Origin: Chlamydoabsidia padenii
Lineage: Eukaryota; Mucoromycota; Mucoromycetes; Mucorales; Cunninghamellaceae
Assembly (NCBI GenBank): GCA_025330725.1
Contig: JAIWND010000012.1
Span: 868,001-932,000 of the forward strand
DNA: 64,000 nucleotides
Reading direction: 5' to 3'
A program made the position numbers and the translations under genes. Positions 10,789-22,968 of this stretch are shown in pieces; the stretch's first letter is position 1; each line of letters opens with the position of its first letter. Below the pieces are notes generated by a model. The model was not told the DNA's origin, did no database searches, and was given only the letters and a program-made list of their open reading frames with translations.

Positions 10789-12374
10789 AGTGGTGATGGG
10801 TTAGAGAGAAAGAGAAAGAGAAAGAGAAAAAAGGAAAGGAAAAAAAGAAAAAGAAAGGGTGGGAATGAAAATGAGCTTCTTTTATCTATTTACCATTTAA
10901 ACTAGAAATGACGACCAATATGCTTCGATTTACTACCACGCTTTTTCAAATCCCGTCTCTCCCGGCTCACAGCCAACTGCTTGGTTCCCCCCCCATTTTT
11001 GACAGTGTGTCACCTAAAAGAATGAGATGAATTTTCTAACTTAGCACATCATTATCCAATAGAATCGAAAACGTGATTTCTATTGATTCTTCCTTCATTT
11101 TTACATGATGTAAATGAAAGGGGTACTAGTTAAAAGGGGTGTTTACTTTTTTATTTTATTTTTTACTTTATTGTCTATACTATATAAAAATAAGATATAT
11201 AATAAAAAACAAAAATCGTCAAACACTTTCGGTATCCTAAATTGAGCGAGCCTATCATGATAGGTAATCCCTTCTCCCCCCTTACACTTAGATATGCTTA
11301 TCATTTATCACAGGGTCTCTCACACCTATTGTACTTGCTTGTTTTTGTTTTCTCTTTACTCATCTTTCTTTTTTTGCTTGATCATTTTGCCCCTCAGATC
11401 AAAAAGGAACATGTTTTGATTGGATGGATACTTTCTTTTACGGAGAGTTCAGGAAGCATTAGCCCAAAAAGAACGGCGATCGCCCATTCATGCTAATTCA
11501 AATCCCGGTTCAGGGCATCTATCCGCGTGATGTATGGTCCAAGATTTACCAAAAGTGAACCAAAGATACCATAAACAGAACTCCTTTCACTGATGTTACC
11601 ATAATTCTCAACTTTTTTTTTTTTTTAATGATTTTCAATCATGCTATCATGGGCGTTCTTGTATCATATGCTTTTTTCTTCTCAGGCGAAATCCAAGCGG
11701 TTCCATTTTTGAAATCCCGCCGAGTCGACTGATATCCCCCTTTTTTCTTTTTTTTTCTTTTTTTTTCTTTTTTACCGCATCTCTTTACATTATATTCACC
11801 CAATTGTCTAGCAACAGCACCACATGTAAGTATGAACAGCCTGTTGGAACCATAAAGGTCGCCAATCAGCTCTCTCTCTTTAATGCACACTTTTCTTTAA
11901 AAAGCATTCATGACCAAGTAGGATATAAACAATTGCATGTCTTCAAGCAATTCATATGATAACCAAGTCTATAGTATAACTCGACTGTAATCAAAGTGGT
12001 CTACTCTCATTGAAGGTAAAACTTAAAAAGTATATATTTGGTATTAACTTTTAGGCAAGTCAAGAGAATGCTTTATGATGGCGAAACCACCAACAAGTGT
12101 CTTGTTTGACTGTAAGCTTGAATCTTTGGCGCTCCTACAAGGTAAGTAGACCAACTCTTCATTGCAATAGATGGATATGTATATGACTATAGATAGATGA
12201 TATAATTTGAATGTATAATAAACTATGTATCGATATTAAACTATCTGTGATGGCAGGTTGTTGAATGTGTGGCTAAAGTGGAGGGGGAGGATCGGCGGGA
12301 TTTGAAGTCATATGTATTGCCCATCTCTCTTTTTTTTTATATCTCCACTCTTCTTCCCAATATAATACACTCAC
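10789..12374. other. Gene-poor region with several copies of the upstream element
   Basis: Holds the GATA-gene promoter (element at 10942-10957), orphan elements ATTCAAATCCCGG (11495-11507) and TTTTTGAAATCCCGCC (11705-11720), and GGCGGGATTTGAA at 12294-12306 about 70 bp before the next gene. A perfect 14-bp palindrome CCTATCATGATAGG lies at 11251-11264. Short open frames exist (for example 11242-11496 plus and 11639-11890 minus) but none shows a domain or a believable exon chain. Confidence 0.5.
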
Positions 12375-13628
12375 ATGAAGAAATATAGTAACCACTCACC
12401 ATCTCGTCACTCAGATAACAATACTTTGAACAATAAAACGGCTTATGATAGAAAACACACTACGCCGAACACTGAATTACCAAAATCGACTCGCGACTGG
12501 TCCAAATCTATCTCACCCAGTATCCTAGACTTGCCACTAATTAGTCGGTCCTCTGACAAGACAGACGAACCAAGGTAAAGAACCGGATCATTGTTTTAAT
12601 GTTAACCTATACTCACTTGTCTCTTTATATATATATATTACACCCATCTAGTTTAAGAAGGCCAGAACTACAAATCGAATTATGGAATGAAATTTGTCAA
12701 AAGGTAACAAGTAGGATGGGCTGATAACGATATGCTTTTAACCAATATTATAATTGCTATTAGACTATAAAAGTAAAGGATCCATCTGATATTAAACAGT
12801 GGGGTATTTTGGTGGACCTGCTACGAAAACTACGTGAAGGAGTATGGGCTTCTCGTTGGAGTGAAGGGAATATCCGATTCGCTGTCAAAGGTAAATCTTA
12901 CTATAGACTTCAAACACACACATACAAACATACACTAACTCTCTGTCTTCTACACAACTCTTCTCACTTAGTATACGAAGAATCAGTACATACAAGGTAA
13001 GGATACCCTTTTTGATCCGGATACTACTAATTGGGAGGGGGGTTTATTTTATCTAGTCTTAGGGCACGGGAATACCCTGAATTCAGAAAAGCCATTCGGG
13101 GATTGGTTGTTGATCTATACAAATTGCATGAAAAGGTAACATCATGGCCAGAAAAAAAAAAATAAACAAGAGGAAATAATGTATATTTTACAGGGAACCA
13201 ATGGCCACTTTTTAGCATTGGATGCTATCTACCAGGCATGTCACTTACAACATCACCAAGAGGCCATGTTGTCACTTATCACCACCTCCTCTCGTTGCTA
13301 CAATGAAATCGAAATCGACTATGCCAAACAAATCCTTGAGGCTTTATCGACACACCACTGGATCCGATTCTTCCGCCTGTATTACCAAGCTCCTCATCCT
13401 GCCTATCATGTTATTTTGGAACCAGCGATAACACCTTTACGCCGTCATGCCTTGGCCGTCATGCAAAAAGCTTATTATACTGCCCCTCTTCCTTGGCTCG
13501 CTTCTTCTTTAGGCTTTGATCCTCAACACACTGGTTTAGTCCACTCCCTACATACATTAGATACCCCCAACTCCATTATTGATAGAATAGAAAATGACGT
13601 CCTTTATTTTAATAAAAAACGGAAATAG
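12375..13628 (+). CDS. SAC3/GANP-domain-like protein (LENG8/Thp3-related), compact
   Basis: Six exons (12375-12574, 12652-12703, 12764-12890, 12972-12996, 13057-13135, 13194-13628) give 305 aa. Residues about 1-70 are Ser/Thr/Asn-rich. The rest resembles the helical SAC3/GANP domain of LENG8/Thp3 proteins: a VYEESVHTSLRAREYPEFRK block parallels the VYE(T/S)xARxALExxDxxEF pattern of that family. Near the C-terminus, WIRFFRLYYQAPHP and RRHALAVMQKAYYTAPLPWL correspond to RFFRLYxxAPxxxGYL and KAALKAMxKxFxPxLP. Family members act in mRNP biogenesis and export or splicing-linked processes; this role is carried over by inference only. The protein lacks the long N-terminal region of LENG8. Exon 4 is only 25 nt. 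A GGCGGGATTTGAA element lies about 70 bp upstream. Confidence 0.65.
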
Positions 13629-13697
13629 CTTTAATGTATTATTGATGGGTCCATCACATGTGTATATACAGTTGCGATGGTTACGATTTCCATGGGT

Positions 13698-13754
<57 letters not shown>

Positions 13755-13955
13755 CAAGGTTTGTAAAGAGTAGAATACAATACTGATTGAGATCTTTATT
13801 AAGTAAGCAACATACAGATCCAGACATTTAATTTTGAATGGCATGTATATATAAACTAGAGGTAGTAGTTAGATAACTTTTCAAGAGGTCATTAGTGTAT
13901 CCACCCATATATGTAATAAAACTACAAGTAAAAGTAACTATAATATAAACACTAT
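13629..13955. other. Convergent 3' region with 52-base poly-A tract (13701-13752)
   Basis: Between the SAC3-like stop (+) and the CHO2 stop (-). It contains an uninterrupted run of 52 A at 13701-13752 and AT-rich sequence. No gene seen. Confidence 0.7.
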
Positions 13956-16900
13956 CTAAAGATCCGTAGCCGAGACAGGAATGGTAGGGCTACAGGTAGA
14001 AGAGGCAGAGGATAACCGTTTCGTTTTTTGATCCGGGAAAGGTGATAATGCTTCAACACCAAGTTGAATCTAGATATAAAAAAAAAGAGTCAATACAGCC
14101 CTATCCCACCAAGTTATTCTCTTTTTCGCTTACCCTCTTTGCCAAACGGGCTACGGTATTATCCACCAAAACCACTTCCCAAGCAAATTCTACCCCATAG
14201 ACCAACTTGATGACATCCACAATATGCCTTGCTTCCAATTCACCCAGACCAATAAACACATCAGTAGGTGAGACAGGGACAGTGTCGGGATTATTGTCCA
14301 AGGCGTTTTGCACCAGTCGTAAAAGGGTATGTTGGACTCCATTGGTATCGCCCGGATCCTTCGGTGCAGGTGCGACAATATCAAAAGGTTCACTGACCGC
14401 CATCACATTGTGCTTGCCATCATGATGATATCGCAGTTCATAGGTACCCACCTCCCAAGGAAGTTGATTGCCACCCAGAGTCACCGAGCCACGATCTTGT
14501 TTTTCAGTCGCGCCAAGAGATTCAGAGAATGAGCAAGTTGATGACGCCAAAGAAGAAGATGATGAAAGCGCAGGAGTGGCGCCTTGATCATTCGTTGTTG
14601 CCGTTTTATTGGGAGAGTTTTCGGTTTTCGAGACATCATCCATCAGTTCAGCAGCCCATTTCCATAAACCACGAGAGCTAATGTTGGTCACCCGTTTGTC
14701 CTTGTTGCTTCCTACCTTGTAGACACCCACCCAGTCACGTTTACCATGATACGATGGTGCTTCCCAATCGGCAGTAACAGCTTGTCCCAATTCATAGTTA
14801 GATTGGTTGCGTTTGACTGAGTATTTGGATAAATCATACATTTCAATGTTCACCACTTGAGGAATCAACCTGCCCCTTTGCGATTTGATCAATGATTTAG
14901 TTTCCGTTAGCATTTCTTGTAATCTAGGTCGAGCTATCACCGATAATAGTAAAGAAAGAAAGAAAAATATTTACACAAAGGTTAGTAACAAGGAGAGAGG
15001 AATGATCAATTTAAAGAATGTGAACTTACCAGCATCCATCAATTCGCCCACTACACCCCGAGTTTCTTCCACAGCCTTTTCCACCTTTTCAACAGTTTCC
15101 TTCACCATGCGTTCCACACTCTTGGTAGTATTGACCGCGGTTTGAAGTTCATGCTTTTCCCGAAGGAGCTTGGCCACTTCTTGTTGTAACTTGTCAGGAA
15201 TGTTCTTGGGGATAGAGACGGCAGCAGATTTCAATGTTTTGGTAAGACCAGCTTCTTTTCGAATTTGATCACCATAGAGTTTACGCATATGAGGACTAGA
15301 TTAAAAAGAAGAAGAATATATATTAGTGAATATGTTGATTTGGATTCAATTAAAGTCATACTTACGCTTCAATGTAATGGAGGAATAAAAAGTTGGAGAT
15401 TTGAGAGAAGAGAGCCAAACCAAAGATGATCCAGCTGTTGGCCATCAAAGTTAAACCCCAGAAAGCAGCATGACCCATAATTTTTTCAGGATTGTTCAAG
15501 AATCGATAGATACCAGTGTAGAGTAGTTCCGAAGGATGATCGTCGAGGAAGAAGTCGCCATAGAACCAACCAAATTCACCAAGGACTTCAAAGATAGAAG
15601 CCGACGTCCACACATGAAGAGCAATGAATGTCTATAGACATAAAATAAAAGTAGTTAGTAAGAAGAAGAAGAAGAAGAAGAAAAAAAAAAAAAAAAAAAA
15701 AAAAAAAAGGACTTACCAAACCAAGAGTATGTCGGAGTAAAGTAGTACCATAAGTCCAATCTTCAGGTAAAGAATACATCTTCCAAGCCGCAACAATAAA
15801 ACTGATATAAGTCATGCATAAAGACAGATTATAGATACTACAATAATGAAAACAAGTTAGTCCAAGTTCTTTTTCTTGTCTGGTAATCGTTTTAATTTAC
15901 CTTTTCCAGTTTTGAAAGGCTTCATGGACACCACCACCCCATTTGACAAAGTGACGAGTAAAAAACTTCTTTTGAGATTGAGCGCGCAAAAGAGCCCCTA
16001 AACCATAAGAATGGATAATACGCCAGAAGAAAGCTTGACCGACAGCAAAGGCAACACCAACACGAGAAGGCAATAACAAGGGTAAGATAACAGCATAAGT
16101 CATGACAATAGAAGATACCAAATCAGTGGATCGGAAGATATCAAAGTTCTTTACAACGATCAGATCACGACGGAAGTAGGAGGTTGTCAATTCTTCTTGA
16201 GGTTCATCAACAGGAGTCTTGTTTTCATCATCACCAGATACCACCTTGGAAGGAGTTTGACGTTTGGGAATAGAGGGAGGGTTGTAAGTCTTTTCAATAT
16301 CTAGAAGAAAAAGAAGAAAGGGTTAGTATTCGTTTATGTAATAAAGAGAGAGGTAGAGGTAGAGGTGTACTTACGAGGATTTTCAACATAGATCAAAAAG
16401 GCAAATTGCAAAGCATGAGCGGCCATACTGACATACAATACAGTATAGCTAGCACACATCAATGAGACACCATAATAGCCAAAGTAGCCCACAGAATACA
16501 TAGGATGAGGAGCCATTTCGAATACACCATCAAATGTCAATGATTGTTCAATCAAAAAGAAGAAATCACCCCAATCTATATAAAAGAGATTGAGAGATCA
16601 GTTACATTATCATGACCTTTTCCCCCTCCCCTTTATTCACTTACACCAAGCAAAGTCCTTGACGACTCGTTGAGCATCAATCTTGACCCAAATGTTAAAG
16701 GCGATCAAGAATAATCCACCACACCAACGCAAAGCATCACCCATGATAAAGGAAGATTGAGGAGAAGTATTAAACCAAGACAAGGCAAAACACATGTATG
16801 AGGTAAAATCATTCATCAAGATCACATCCACCAATTGACGATAAAGAAGCCATGTGTTATATTCAATAGGAGCAGTCTACAAAGAGAGAGAAATTAGGTC

Positions 16901-17508
16901 AGTATTCTTTCTTTCTTTAATTTGATTTAATAAGACTTACCGCATAGTCATAATCATCACTCATCTTGAGAGACAATTCCCGATTCAGCCAATGATAAGT
17001 CTTGGAGTCTTGATCAAATAACTTGTATTTCTTGGCCAAGTGTACAAGTCCACGACTATCACTTTGATACTTGAGCAATAAACCAAGTCCCACGTTATAT
17101 GCCAAACGCCAGAATGCAAAGAGACCCACAAAGAGGAATTGTTTGGCTTGAGTAGGCAACAAGAAGAATAAACCAATTTGAATAGCCATGATACCCAATG
17201 TCAAAAAGTCAAAGAAGCCCTTCTTTTGTTTAGGATCCAATAAAGTCGCCACCATTTCGTGGGTCACAGGGACACGGAAGACTAACATTAACAGAATTAG
17301 TATACTTTCTTATTATCATATCGCGAGTTTATTTTGTTTTACCTTTGCCATCAGGGGTTTTACCATAAGAGGAGCGGATTGCCTTGTCTTTCTTCATGTC
17401 AATATCATCGTCCCGGATAGAAGAAGCATTGTTAGAGTCCATAGAGTCACGCCTTTCTTTATCTTGTTTGGTTGAATTACGTTGACGCAATTCTGTATCT
17501 GCTGTCAT
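13956..17508 (-). CDS. CHO2: Phosphatidylethanolamine N-methyltransferase, Cho2 type
   Basis: SAM-dependent ER enzyme catalysing the first methylation of phosphatidylethanolamine on the way to phosphatidylcholine. Ten exons (17343-17508, 16941-17281, 16645-16876, 16375-16575, 15901-16300, 15717-15837, 15366-15631, 15030-15295, 14134-14933, 13956-14069) give 968 aa; yeast Cho2 is 869. The start lies before a polar N-tail, then [16 protein letters not shown] opens the membrane part. Two methyltransferase/PEMT repeats are visible, marked by [20 protein letters not shown] and by [15 protein letters not shown]. Many hydrophobic segments follow one another. [18 protein letters not shown] precedes a coiled-coil-like helix, and the C-terminal beta-rich domain has [18 protein letters not shown] as in other Cho2 proteins. 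The short last exon encodes a Ser/Thr-rich tail ending VSATDL. ATTTAAATCCCGAC at 17631-17644 lies 123 bp upstream. Confidence 0.96.
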
Positions 17509-17630
17509 CTTGAGTTTTTTGGTTTACAAGGAGTTAAAGAGAGGAAGAAAAGGAAGAAGAGGGAATAAAAAAAAAAGGTGGGAGCCTTTTGGGTACCAAA
17601 AAAAAAAAATCAGGGTGTCACCCCGCTTGG

Positions 17631-17644
17631 ATTTAAATCCCGAC
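17631..17644 (+). promoter_or_regulatory. ATTTAAATCCCGAC element upstream of CHO2
   Basis: Copy of the recurrent element in the 304-bp gap between CHO2 and the downstream methyltransferase gene, 123 bp before the CHO2 start. The rest of the gap is purine-rich near the start codon and AT-rich further out. Confidence 0.45.
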
Positions 17645-17812
17645 CCATCTCTCCCCCATCTAAGGTTTTTTTGAGAATCACATGAGTGCAGGTGCAGTGC
17701 ATTCTGGGGCGACACAAACCCTCATCATATTAGATGATGCCAACACCATCAGATACCCCATTCACAAACATTCAGTAACATATATATATATATAAAAAAT
17801 CATTAAAACAAA

Positions 17813-18650
17813 TCAAGTTTCTTTATTAACATCATCAAGGGGCCTTCTTCCATAAGCCCAATAAAAATTAAGATACGTTTTATACTCTACACATTCATTA
17901 AAACAACTATCTACAAATTCTAAATAAACCTTTTCATCATAATCCCCCTCCATTCCCAAATACGGCCATAAGATTTCACCCACTTTTGACAAAATGGGTA
18001 GTGCACTCTACAAAGAAGACATAAAATTAACATAAAATACATCACACACTATAAATATATTTACTTACTTCATATAACATTTTCCCGACATAACCACCCC
18101 AGCATATAGGCACTGAAGTATAATCACTTCGGACATCTTCTAGGCCCGCGTCCAACAAGCATTTTTTGATATTGAGACCCTGGAAGATAACTTGATCATT
18201 GGGTGATTTCATCTTTTCATTAACTAGGTAATAAAAGTAAAAGGGATCATATTAGTTTGTATTATGTGAGTGTCTATATATATATAAATACTTACAAACA
18301 CCAGCCAAAAGGGTATATTTCGGGCCAGCTCGTCTTGGCATTGTATCAGGTTCAATGAATTCCATATAACCACCAGGTTTAACTAAACCAGCCAGTTCCT
18401 TGAATTTATGTTGCATTGATCCATCCATAGGGTAAACATTGAACATAAAGCGTTGGAATACATGATCAAAGGAGGCTGTTGGTAAATCAATAGATTGTAA
18501 GACATCAACTTGTTTGAATTGACAGTTGGCGGGGACATGTCGAGGAAGTACAACATTGTTGTCTTCATCCGTAGATGAAGCATTAAGGTAGTCAAAGTCC
18601 AATATATCAATCCCCGTAAAGTGAGCATTCGGGTATTCATTTGCCATATC

Positions 18651-18691
<41 letters not shown>

Positions 18692-19056
18692 AGGTTATCA
18701 CCATTATCATTCATTTCATCTTCTTACTTACCGATCATCCACGTGGCTGTGGGACCACATCCTATATCCAGACATTGAGCTCCACGCGCAGTTAATAACG
18801 TATCCACCGGTGCCATACAATTTTTTTGAAATACATGTTTTAAGAGATAATGGATTTCGTGGACTGATTCATTATATTGTCCCATGATGGTGTTTTCGAT
18901 TATAGTTGCTGTTTCGTACGAGTTAAAGTGAGGGTGAGAGTCCGAGGTAGTGTCAGATGCATGTGATGATGATAACGACTCTTGTGGTTGATTGTTGTCT
19001 TTTGTCGCCTTCTTGACTGGGCTCCTTTTTCGTTTGATAGATACTTGATTGCCCAT
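17813..19056 (-). CDS. SAM-dependent methyltransferase (class I), substrate unknown
   Basis: Four exons (18732-19056, 18296-18649, 18069-18223, 17813-18007) give 342 aa. After a polar, Lys-rich N-terminus (MGNQVSIKRKRSPVKK; Gly2 could be myristoylated), a Rossmann-type fold is seen: CLDIGCGPTATWMIDMA is motif I, HFTGIDILDFDYL is the acidic strand, CQFKQVDVLQSIDLPTASFD is motif II, and LVKPGGYMEFIEPD is motif III. An adenosyl-binding enzyme is clear. The family of small fungal methyltransferases around LaeA-type and related proteins is the nearest class, but no specific substrate can be named. The C-terminal part (VPICWGGYVGKM, ending LDDVNKET) is typical of that group. Intron 1 is rich in a TA dinucleotide repeat. 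The gene lies directly downstream of CHO2 in the opposite direction of nothing, that is, both are read leftward. Confidence 0.85.
18655..18690 (+). repeat. (TA)n microsatellite in intron 1 of the methyltransferase gene
   Basis: About 18 uninterrupted TA units close to the acceptor side of the intron. Confidence 0.9.
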
Positions 19057-19561
19057 GTCTACACTAGTGATAAATGTGAGGTATTGAATGAATGGGTAAA
19101 AAGAAGAAGAGAGACGAAGAAAAGGGATGGCGGGAAAAGAGGAAGAAATTAAAGGACGGTGCGACCGAAAAAAAAAAAAAGAGTAGCACACTAGTAAATC
19201 GGCGCTTAAAAACAGTACCTGGTCAAGTCAAATCATTTTTTTACTTGTTTCGGCACCATAATGATACCATCAGTGAATACAGTACTGTCCATGCATGAAT
19301 CCCCCTTTGTATCAAATACTACTACATTCAAACACATATAAAAAACATATATACATAACAACGCATGAGTATGTACAGTACTATACATACACCTACTCCA
19401 CAAGCACATATAATTCCATCCCATTAGCAAGTCAACTTCCTAAAGAGATCATGGATACCAACAAACAAAAGCCGATCTGCTGTGTAACCGACAGTTTGAT
19501 GTCCTAATAAGATATGATGTTTTTATTGGGTAAAAAAAAAAAAGGGTATAATACAGCTAAT
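19057..19561. other. Intergenic region upstream of the methyltransferase
   Basis: Holds the methyltransferase promoter, with a purine-rich strand near the start and an imperfect element GGCGGGAAAA near 19131, and the 3' end of the PH-domain gene. AT-rich sequence with repeated ACATAC-like words at 19330-19400. No gene seen. Confidence 0.45.
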
Positions 19562-21110
19562 CTAGGAGGAAGGTCGTTGCAGCCATAGTTGTTTGATCAA
19601 AGAGAGTGGTCGTTTCAAAAAGGAAGAAGTTGTAGAGGCTGGTGATTGTGGTGGTATAGAAGGAGGGACAATAGAAGGAGTGGTATCCAATGAGTGAGAA
19701 GTTGATATGACTTGATTGCAGGTTGTATTAGTATCATCCATAGGTGCTGATAATCGTCGATGATAGGTTGATTGCAAGTTGTAGACATCTTGAGTTGATT
19801 CTGCTTTTGATAGAGTATGAAGTGGTGAATGATTATCAAAAGGAGGTGTTGGTAGTAATTGCTGTATTGGTATAGTAGTGGCGGAGATAATACCAGCTAT
19901 CTTGGGATCATGATGGACGATCTGTATATTTTTACCTCGTATCGATCGGTGATAATGGAGTGATGGAGGAGTGTTTGGTGGTTGTGATTGATCTTGACTG
20001 TGTCGCTGCCGTGGAGTGGATGAAGGGGTATCATTGGCGTGATCTGTTGTTGTGTTGGCGTCCTGGAAATAATGAACATCATAGTCTAATAGGGAATCAA
20101 TTAGTGAGCTTCTTCCTATTTGCCCGCTGATTTATTTGTGATTCCTTTTTTTTTTTTTTTCTACCTTGATGATCTTGTGTTTGATAACTGGTTGATATCC
20201 AATTTTTTACTTCGTCTGATCGTTTCTTCTTTACAAATATACAAGTGGGTTGCTGTTCTGCGGTGTATGAGGTATAGTGAGAATCAGGTTCTAATGCCAT
20301 TGCTGTTAATTGGATAGAATCCCGCCATTCATCGATCCATTTTGTTTTTTCTGGTGATAGAGACACATTGGTGTAGTTAACATCGTATTCGTCATGTCGT
20401 GGTGGAGTACTAAAGTGAAGAGGAGGTGTTGGTGGTCCGCTCGATTTCTTGCTCTTGATACCGAAGCTACTAATGTTCAATGGTGGTAATTGTGGTGGTA
20501 AGGATGGACATTTAATTTCTTGGTGATATTCTTCTTGTTGTTGCCGTTGTATCCGAGCCCAATCCCATGCTTTAGTCAAGATAAACAGCCATCGATCCAG
20601 ATCCTTGTGTTTTCGAGCTTTTAAAACATAGCATTTATTGTCAAAAGTTCGAAGACAAAAGCAGTTTTTGACTTGTTGGTGTTGTTGGTGTTGAAGAAGA
20701 AGAGGCTTGTCATTCGAGGTTGGTGCGAAGAGAGAGATAGAGGACACCTGTAAGAGATTGACGGACCACGAAGGCAAATGACAATGACTTGCCATGACCA
20801 CGTTGTCATCTGTGTATGGTTCGTGAGGCTGCTTTTTAGGTGTCGCTAATAGAGGTGATGTTGGAGAGAGCGCGAGTATGGGATCGTTTTGGTGGTGGCC
20901 GTCAAGAGGATCAATAGGTGTACCACGAGGAAGCTTGACTTTGCGAGATGAGAGGCAGACAAATGACAGACCATCGAAGCGGAAAAGGTGCCATTTCCAT
21001 TTTTGTTTATCGGAATACCAGTAAAGATATCCTTCATATACAGGCATTTCTGCTGGTACTTCTTTTGTATGTTTGAAGATATCATCTTGTTTACAGAATG
21101 ACTGAAACAT
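19562..21110 (-). CDS. PH-domain protein with long disordered tail
   Basis: Two exons (20165-21110, 19562-20085) give 489 aa. The chosen ATG opens MFQSFCKQDDIFKHTK, just before the domain; upstream in-frame sequence is low-complexity promoter. A split pleckstrin homology domain is visible: first strands in VYEGYLYWYSDKQKWKWHLF and FDGLSFVCLSSRKV, then an insertion of about 100 residues rich in Pro/His/Gln, then NCFCLRTFDNKCYVLKARKH and the C-terminal helix DLDRWLFILTKAWDWARIQ with its conserved Trp. The domain probably binds phosphoinositides or a protein partner at membranes. The remainder is Pro/Ser/Thr/His-rich without a fold. I cannot assign it to a named family. It is divergent with the AIG1-type GTPase across a 639-bp gap. 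Confidence 0.8.
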
Positions 21111-21749
21111 GACGGTGGATAAAACAAAACAAAACAAAAAAGGTGGTAGAGGAGGAGAGGGGAGAAGAGAAGGATACCCAAATACCTTTTTATGTAGAGA
21201 TAAGCAAAAGTAAAAGAGAGGAAGAGGGAAGAAGAGGAAGAAAGAAAAAAAAAGGAGAGAGAGAAAGAGAAAAAAGGCAGGAGGTGGCCACTTTTTTATT
21301 TTTGCATAGAAAATTGAATTCCCGATTATGCGGCTGGATGACAATAAGAGTTGCAAAAAAAAAAAGAAAAAATGCAGAGCTTCAGTCAAATCAAGTGCCT
21401 GTGAAATCTCAGGGTCTTGATAGAATCAGAGGGGAAAACATCAAAATTTCAATTGAGTGCTCTTTTTCGTAGTACCTTTGTTACGTATCACCACCATCAT
21501 CGTCATCCTATCCATAAAGATATCGGCCATGGTTACACCATTTTTGGGCTGGTTGCCAATAATTTTGGGACTTGAAAAAAAAAAAAAAAAAAAAAAAGTG
21601 GCCGAACTTTTTCTTCTTCTTCTTTCTTTTTCCAAATACCTTGACGTGAACTCCTAACGTAAGTAACCTCTCTCTTTTCTTAAAAATTATATATAACTTT
21701 GATGTGTATAACTGTAATACTAATCCCTTTTCTTCAACATAGATATATA
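21111..21749. promoter_or_regulatory. Divergent promoter of PH-domain and AIG1-type GTPase genes
   Basis: Contains TTGAATTCCCGA at 21314-21325, a relative of the recurrent element, about 205 bp before the PH-gene start. Long purine-rich and A-rich strands flank it. No separate gene is seen. Confidence 0.4.
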
Positions 21750-22798
21750 ATGACGACACATTCAAGCTCACTTGCCACTGAAACCAACTTGGCGATTCAA
21801 GCCAACAATCCCGATACTTATGTCGTTTCTGCTGTAGGTGCAGTAGGTACTGGAAAATCAAGTCTTTTGAATGCCATTAGTGGGTCACAGATATTCGCTA
21901 CTGGAAGCTCAATGGTAAGTTTGACTGGATAAAAATAAAAAAAAGAGGAGAGGGGTAACTCGCTTACTTTTCTTCTTATAGGCAACTACACATACAGTCC
22001 AAGGTGAAGTCCGGCCCTGGGCTTTTGTACCTGGTAAACGTTATGTCCATTTGATCGATACACCTGGTTTATGTGATTCCACCTCTCAAGATCGACACAC
22101 GGTGGCGGAAATGGTCCGATACTTTAAAACGCTGGCCAATGGTGTGAGTGCCTTCTTACTAGTATTTAATATCAATGATATCAGGTATGTCAATCAATCG
22201 AAAAAACACCCCCCCGTCATCATTATCACCCCATATTTTAACTTGCCTACTTTCTTTATAGATTAGATGCGTATACACAAACTATGCTACGACTGTTTGA
22301 AGCTTTGTTAGGACGACACTTTTGGAACTTTGTGGTGATCGTGTTTACCCATGTGGATGAAGAAAACAGGGATGATTTGGAAGAACAAATGGAAGCTGTC
22401 ATGGATCCCCAAGGTAAATCAATAAGGTATGCTTTACTAATATATGGACTAACCCATCCGTCGTTTTTTATTTATTTTTATTATTACTATGGAGGGTAGA
22501 GGGATTCATTGCCGAGATTCGTCGTATACATAACTTACCTGCTCGTACCTTTGTACCCAGTGTGATCTTTACCTCGACTCAAAATGTGCGTATTAGCTCT
22601 TATGCCCAGAAAAACTTGAAGGATATCTATAACGCCGTGGTCCTCTGTGAAACAAGAAACAATCAACGCCGGTTTACTTGTACTTGGCTTCGTCGCATTA
22701 TGACCATTCCCAGTGAAGAAGAAAAATCCATCTTTATCACCAATAGTATTAAAGAAGCCTGGTCCTCTATGACTTCTTCGGTTTGTTCTACACAGTAG
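21750..22798 (+). CDS. AIG1/GIMAP-type small GTPase domain protein
   Basis: Four exons (21750-21914, 21982-22184, 22262-22413, 22500-22798) give 272 aa, almost entirely one G domain. G1/P-loop is GAVGTGKSSLLN, a Thr-containing G2 region follows (ATTHTVQGE), G3 is LIDTPGLCDS, and G4 reads FTHVDEE in place of TKxD/NKxD, as in AIG1 (GIMAP/IAN, Toc34-Toc159-like) GTPases. The order and the long helix after G4 (DLEEQMEAVMDPQ) also suit that family. No membrane anchor is apparent at the C-terminus (ends SVCSTQ). AIG1-type GTPases form septin-like oligomers on membranes in animals and plants; the fungal role is not established. Start chosen at the first ATG after the TATA-like AT-rich stretch. Confidence 0.82.
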
Positions 22799-22968
22799 TA
22801 ATAGTCTAGAATAGTACAATTATAGTATAGAATCTGTTGTTTATTGATATATATATATATACATGTTTTATTATTGTTTGAATAAATATTTGGTACTTTA
22901 TTTGTTTAATTGTTTTAGGGGCGGGGTATAGGATGATACAAAGTGTGGGCTATAGACATCTAGTGGGT

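Noticed and set aside
11639..11890. Minus-strand 83-codon frame as a gene
   Set aside because: Half of it is translated homopolymer (Lys runs); no domain or supporting exon.
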